Assembly (NCBI RefSeq): GCF_900104795.1
Contig: NZ_FNTG01000002.1
Coordinates: forward strand, 992,001-1,056,000
Direction of reading: 5' to 3'
Length of the DNA stretch: 64,000 bases
Source of the DNA: Burkholderia sp. WP9
GTDB lineage: Bacteria; Pseudomonadota; Gammaproteobacteria; Burkholderiales; Burkholderiaceae
Part shown: one piece after another, positions 61,316 to 64,000 of the stretch
Position numbering within the stretch: position 1 is the stretch's first letter
Layout: every line of letters starts with the position of its first letter
Notes under the pieces: model-generated
Told to the model about the DNA's origin: nothing
What the model saw: the letters and a program-made list of their open reading frames with translations, nothing else
The model's database searches: none
Position numbers and translations under genes: made by a program

Positions 61316-61825
61316 ATGGCCAAGATCAATCGCGTGCTGATAGGAGAGTCGCTCGTCGGCGACGGCAACGAGGTCGCACACATCGACTTGCTGATCGGAC
61401 CGCGGGGTTCGGCTGCGGAAACCGCATTCTGCAATGCGCTCACCAATAATAAGGATGGCTTTACATCTCTACTTGCCGTCATCGCACCAAACCTCCTCAC
61501 CAAGCCGAACACGATTCTGTTCAACAAGGTGACCATCAAGGGCGCCAAACAGGCCGTGCAGATGTTCGGCCCCGCGCAGCACGCCGTTGCGCTCGCTGTC
61601 GCGGACAGCGTCGAGGACGGCACGATCCCGAAGGACGAGGCGGACGACCTGTTCCTGTGCGTCGGCGTCTTCATTCACTGGCAGGCGGAAGACGACAAGA
61701 AGATTCAGGAGTTCAACTACAAGGCAACGCGTGAGGCGATCCAGCGCGCGGTTGCCGGTGAACCGACTGCCGCGGAAGTCGTGGCGAAGAAGGGCAGCGT
61801 CGCGCATCCGTTTGCCCCGAACTGA
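61316..61825 (+). CDS. fae: Formaldehyde-activating enzyme
   Basis: A 169-residue Fae protein: [28 protein letters not shown] with the catalytic-region His22, [29 protein letters not shown] and [22 protein letters not shown]. It joins formaldehyde with H4MPT to methylene-H4MPT. GGAGGAA lies 4-9 bases before the ATG at 61316. It is 101 bp after the CitG-like gene and is followed by a nested hairpin that probably ends or processes the transcript. Confidence 0.97.
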   Translation: MAKINRVLIGESLVGDGNEVAHIDLLIGPRGSAAETAFCNALTNNKDGFTSLLAVIAPNLLTKPNTILFNKVTIKGAKQAVQMFGPAQHAVALAVADSVEDGTIPKDEADDLFLCVGVFIHWQAEDDKKIQEFNYKATREAIQRAVAGEPTAAEVVAKKGSVAHPFAPN

Positions 61826-61833
61826 GTGTGCGC

Positions 61834-61898
61834 GAGTTCGCGTGAATGCGACGGGCGCCCGCCGTTACGCGGGCCCCGGGCTGAAGCGCGAACTCTTT
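61834..61898. terminator. Nested hairpin downstream of fae
   Basis: An outer 9-bp stem (GAGTTCGCG at 61834-61842, CGCGAACTC at 61887-61895) encloses an inner 6-bp GC stem (61857-61862 with 61869-61874), followed by TTTGAT. It lies 9 bp after the fae stop. It may be a terminator or an mRNA stabiliser for the highly needed fae message. Confidence 0.5.
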
Positions 61899-61912
61899 GA
61901 TAGAGGCATGAG

Positions 61913-62320
61913 ATGACCATACGATGTCGTGCGCTGGCGGCCTTCGCCTGCATCGCGCTCGCGGTACCGCTCGCCTGGGCGGACGGCGACACGCCCACGG
62001 CGCCTGCCCCGGCGGGGGGCTACAACTACCCGACGCAGGGCCGCGTCGAATACGTGTTGAGTTGCATGGACGACAACGGGCACGATTTCGTGAACGTCTA
62101 TAAATGCTCGTGCGTGATCGACAAGATGGCCGCCAAGCTGTCCTACGATGACTTCGTCGCTCAGTCGACGTTCTCGAAGTACGCAACCTTGGGCGGCGAA
62201 GGCGGCTCGGAATTTCGGGTCGACCACGCGAAGGCGCAGACGAAGAAATTCCGCACGTTGCAGACGGAGGCCTATCACAGTTGCGGAATAGGCTCCGACA
62301 AAACGGCGTCGGCGAAATAG
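61913..62320 (+). CDS. Small secreted Cys-containing protein downstream of fae
   Basis: A 135-residue protein with a signal peptide (ALAAFACIALAVPLAWA). The mature part begins GGYNYPTQGRVEYVLSCMDDNG and contains four Cys (LSCMDD, KCSCVID, HSCGIG) and an Arg/Lys-rich C-terminal half. No known domain is recognised. Its place right after fae and the nested hairpin suggests a link to the methanol system, possibly as a periplasmic partner. Confidence 0.7.
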   Translation: MTIRCRALAAFACIALAVPLAWADGDTPTAPAPAGGYNYPTQGRVEYVLSCMDDNGHDFVNVYKCSCVIDKMAAKLSYDDFVAQSTFSKYATLGGEGGSEFRVDHAKAQTKKFRTLQTEAYHSCGIGSDKTASAK

Positions 62321-62324
62321 CCGA

Positions 62325-62351
62325 GCGTGTGACGCGTGTGAGGCGTGTGAG
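62325..62351 (+). repeat. 9-bp tandem repeat GCGTGTGAS, three units
   Basis: GCGTGTGAC, GCGTGTGAG and GCGTGTGAG lie head to tail just after the stop of the small secreted protein gene. No role is known. Confidence 0.6.
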
Positions 62352-62399
62352 GGCCTTGGCGCGCGGAGCCGGCAACGGCGCCGCGCCGCTCTGTCGCGC

Positions 62400-62924
62400 T
62401 CAGTTCGGAATCAACCCTGCTCCAAGCGACGCATACCCCACGAGACTCGTGGCCGGTTGGGCCATATCGCTGCGCTGCCGCTCGATCTGCACGCCGACGG
62501 CCGCCACGTCATCGAACTTGGCGGGTTTGGCGAGCGCCACACGCACCCAATGAGCGCCGAAGTCGTTGATCAGCAGGCGCGCCACCGCTTCGGCAAGCGC
62601 TTCGAGCAGGCGCACGCCGTGCGAGGCGAGCAGCGCATGCAGCGCATTGCGTACCGCCGCATAGTTGATCGTGTCCTCGATACGATCCGTCGTGCATGCA
62701 CGGATCGCGGGAACCCCGATCGCGAGGTTCATCCTCACCGGCTGCAGCACATGTTGCTCGCTGCTGTCGATACCGATAATCGTCTGACCGATGAATTCCT
62801 CGATAAAAACGATGTCCATGCGCCCGGACCGCGCGCCGGTAGCCGGCGAATCGGACGGGACAGTGGCGCCCGGCGCGCCGGCAGCGGAGAAACTGGCAAG
62901 GCGAACGGCATCGATACGGTCCAT
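62400..62924 (-). CDS. FolB-like dihydroneopterin aldolase family protein
   Basis: A 174-residue protein. From about residue 35 it matches the FolB/DHNA fold: IVFIEEFIGQTIIGIDSSEQHV, DRIEDTINYAAVRNALHALL, VRLLEALAEAVARLLI, VALAKPAKFDDVAAVGVQIERQ. The conserved Glu and Lys for aldolase chemistry are present. The Ala/Pro-rich first ~30 residues are unusual. GGAG lies before the start at 62924 (MDRIDAVRL); the frame from 63128 is rejected. It could feed folate or methanopterin synthesis; the location favours methanopterin. Confidence 0.82.
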   Translation of the reverse strand: MDRIDAVRLASFSAAGAPGATVPSDSPATGARSGRMDIVFIEEFIGQTIIGIDSSEQHVLQPVRMNLAIGVPAIRACTTDRIEDTINYAAVRNALHALLASHGVRLLEALAEAVARLLINDFGAHWVRVALAKPAKFDDVAAVGVQIERQRSDMAQPATSLVGYASLGAGLIPN

Positions 62925-63363
62925 GGTGTACTCCGCCGCAGTGCGGCAAAAAATTGAGCAAGACGAGTTAGACGACGGGATTCGGGTAAACGCAAACGGG
63001 TAAACATAAAGCAGGTCGGGTGACAGCACGCGCAGCACTCTGCGCCGAACCTGCAACACTCTCCCTGCTGCCGGCGAGCTGGAAACGTTCTTCACGGCAT
63101 GGCTTCGGGAAAAGCAAAAATCGGGCACGCCATGTAGGGTTATGGCGACTTCTTATTGAACGGGAGCGACATCCGGCGTACAGTTTTAAGCCGACGCCTG
63201 ACATAACGGCGAATCACTCGGTGCGCATACGGACCGCAGAAGCCGCGGCGCGAGGGGAAGACAGTATCGATAAAGCGGCACTCGTGGCGTGCATCGCGAA
63301 GCAGAACTCATGCAACGCAATGCGGACCGGCGCGCACGAACTGACGCAACGGAGACAGGCCCT
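62925..63363. promoter_or_regulatory. Divergent control region of the FolB-like and AcoR-like genes
   Basis: A 439-bp noncoding gap between divergent genes. It contains a candidate sigma-70 promoter for the regulator (63156-63184). I see no sigma-54 box here. Confidence 0.45.
63156..63184 (+). promoter_or_regulatory. Candidate sigma-70 promoter of the AcoR-like gene
   Basis: TTGAAC and TACAGT are spaced by 17 bp, close to TTGACA-N17-TATAAT. The predicted leader is about 170 bases. Confidence 0.4.
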
Positions 63364-64000
63364 ATGTCGTTGCTTGCTGACAGCACGCTGCACGTCCGTG
63401 AAGTTCTGAACGTCGTCAACCATCAGTTGGCAACGCGACCGACGAGCGAACCCGTCGCTCAATCGTGGGCGCGCTGCATGAACGAATTCCAGCTCGACCC
63501 TTCCCGTTTTGTCACGCCCCCGGTCCTGACGGACTACGAACTAAGCTCGCGCCGCGATGCCATGGGCGATCTGATCGCGTGCTCGAAGCTCGAAATGACC
63601 ACGCTTTATCAGCAACTGGCCGATCCCGAACTGGCGGTCGTGCTGGTCGATGCGGGTGGGATGATCGTCCATCAGGTTTCGTCGGTGCCTTTCGCTGAAG
63701 CCGTGGCGGCAGACGGCTTTCGCGTCGGCGCCTTGTGGAGCGAGCGCGAAGCCGGCACGAACGGCATGGGCACGTGTCTGGCCGAACGCGACTGCATCGC
63801 AGTGTGCCAGCACGAACATTTCTATCCGCGCTATACGTCGCTCACCTGCTCCGCCGCGCCGATTTTCGACGACCGCGGCGAGATTGCCGCCGTGCTGGAC
63901 GTGACGAGCCGCTCGAAGCTGCTCCAGCAGCATTCTCTGGTGCTCGTGGGCATGTCGCGGCAAATGATCGAAAACCGCCTGCTGGATGCGCGTTACCGGC
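63364..64000 (+). CDS. AcoR-type sigma-54 activator, N-terminal part (3' end outside window)
   Basis: The frame from the ATG at 63364 stays open to the right edge (212 residues seen) and GGAG lies about 10 bases upstream. The sequence is the sensor part of an AcoR-type enhancer-binding protein: SEPVAQSWARCMNEFQLDPS at the N-terminus, then a GAF-like domain with the hallmark EAGTNGMGTCLAERDCIAV and the following YTSLTCSAAPIFDDRGEIAAVLDVTS. The AAA and Fis-type DNA-binding domains should lie beyond the edge. AcoR senses small metabolites such as acetoin; here the neighbours and the two sigma-54 promoters suggest control of methanol oxidation. Confidence 0.85.
   Translation, partial: MSLLADSTLHVREVLNVVNHQLATRPTSEPVAQSWARCMNEFQLDPSRFVTPPVLTDYELSSRRDAMGDLIACSKLEMTTLYQQLADPELAVVLVDAGGMIVHQVSSVPFAEAVAADGFRVGALWSEREAGTNGMGTCLAERDCIAVCQHEHFYPRYTSLTCSAAPIFDDRGEIAAVLDVTSRSKLLQQHSLVLVGMSRQMIENRLLDARYR

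Noticed and set aside
1..64000. tRNA genes, rRNA genes, CRISPR arrays and riboswitches
   Set aside because: I found no T-loop/acceptor pattern, no regular spaced direct repeats and no recognisable aptamer; small structured RNAs could still be missed without a covariance search.

Overview
The window is GC-rich, densely coded DNA that reads as a beta-proteobacterium of the family Burkholderiaceae, most likely a Paraburkholderia. This is inferred from gene families and style: long AAA/kinase regulators, tightly overlapping operons, and xox/mxa plus tetrahydromethanopterin (H4MPT) C1 genes in a LysR-rich background. No rRNA, tRNA or CRISPR array was seen. One complete insertion sequence is present.

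Left part (1-30.6 kb) is accessory metabolism and signalling. It starts with a partial AraC regulator, a winged-helix/ATPase regulator with a short C-terminus, a chloroperoxidase-type hydrolase, and a 1861-residue kinase/ATPase/histidine-kinase with its single-domain response regulator. A minus-strand cluster (9.9-19.5 kb) follows: isochorismatase-like hydrolase, YtcJ-like amidohydrolase, MscS channel with a cyclic-nucleotide domain, HD protein, XapX protein, VOC protein, alginate-export porin, and a flavoprotein with a cyclic-nucleotide domain. Two of its transcription units share a TTAAG-N5-TTAAG element about 120-150 bp upstream. From 19.9 to 29.4 kb lies an oxidative catabolic set: LysR, a DsbA-like oxidoreductase, a flavin monooxygenase, an MFS transporter, an Old Yellow Enzyme, a triheme cytochrome c, and a 2Fe-2S/molybdopterin dehydrogenase. 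A thiol pair (peroxiredoxin and DsbA-like protein) closes the block against a strong terminator.

Middle (30.9-39.3 kb): a trypsin-like protease, a small secreted His-rich protein, and a three-gene operon of TonB receptor, YfiR-like protein and GGDEF/EAL protein. An IS5-family element (37580-38744, CTAA target duplication) sits in front of that operon.

Right part (39.4-64 kb) is a methanol-oxidation island. (1) A PQQ alcohol dehydrogenase with the lanthanide-type extra Asp, a diheme cytochrome and a secreted ankyrin protein. (2) mxaRSACKL, the assembly genes known from Ca-dependent methanol dehydrogenase, but with no mxaF or mxaI in the window. (3) xoxF-xoxG-xoxJ with an unknown periplasmic protein, a LysR regulator and a DUF3280-like protein. 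(4) A divergent operon for H4MPT synthesis and formaldehyde oxidation: pterin carbinolamine dehydratase, beta-RFAP synthase, mtdB, ATP-grasp protein, mch, second ATP-grasp protein, CitG-like protein, fae and a small Cys-containing secreted protein. A FolB-like protein and a partial AcoR-type sigma-54 activator end the window. Formaldehyde made in the periplasm by XoxF would be captured by Fae and oxidised by MtdB and Mch; the formyltransferase/hydrolase genes (fhc) are not in the window.

Good sigma-54 -24/-12 boxes lie in front of the H4MPT operon and in front of mxaR. Each has an ACTGTGT motif about 70-80 bp upstream in the same orientation. This suggests that the AcoR-type activator at the right edge controls both.
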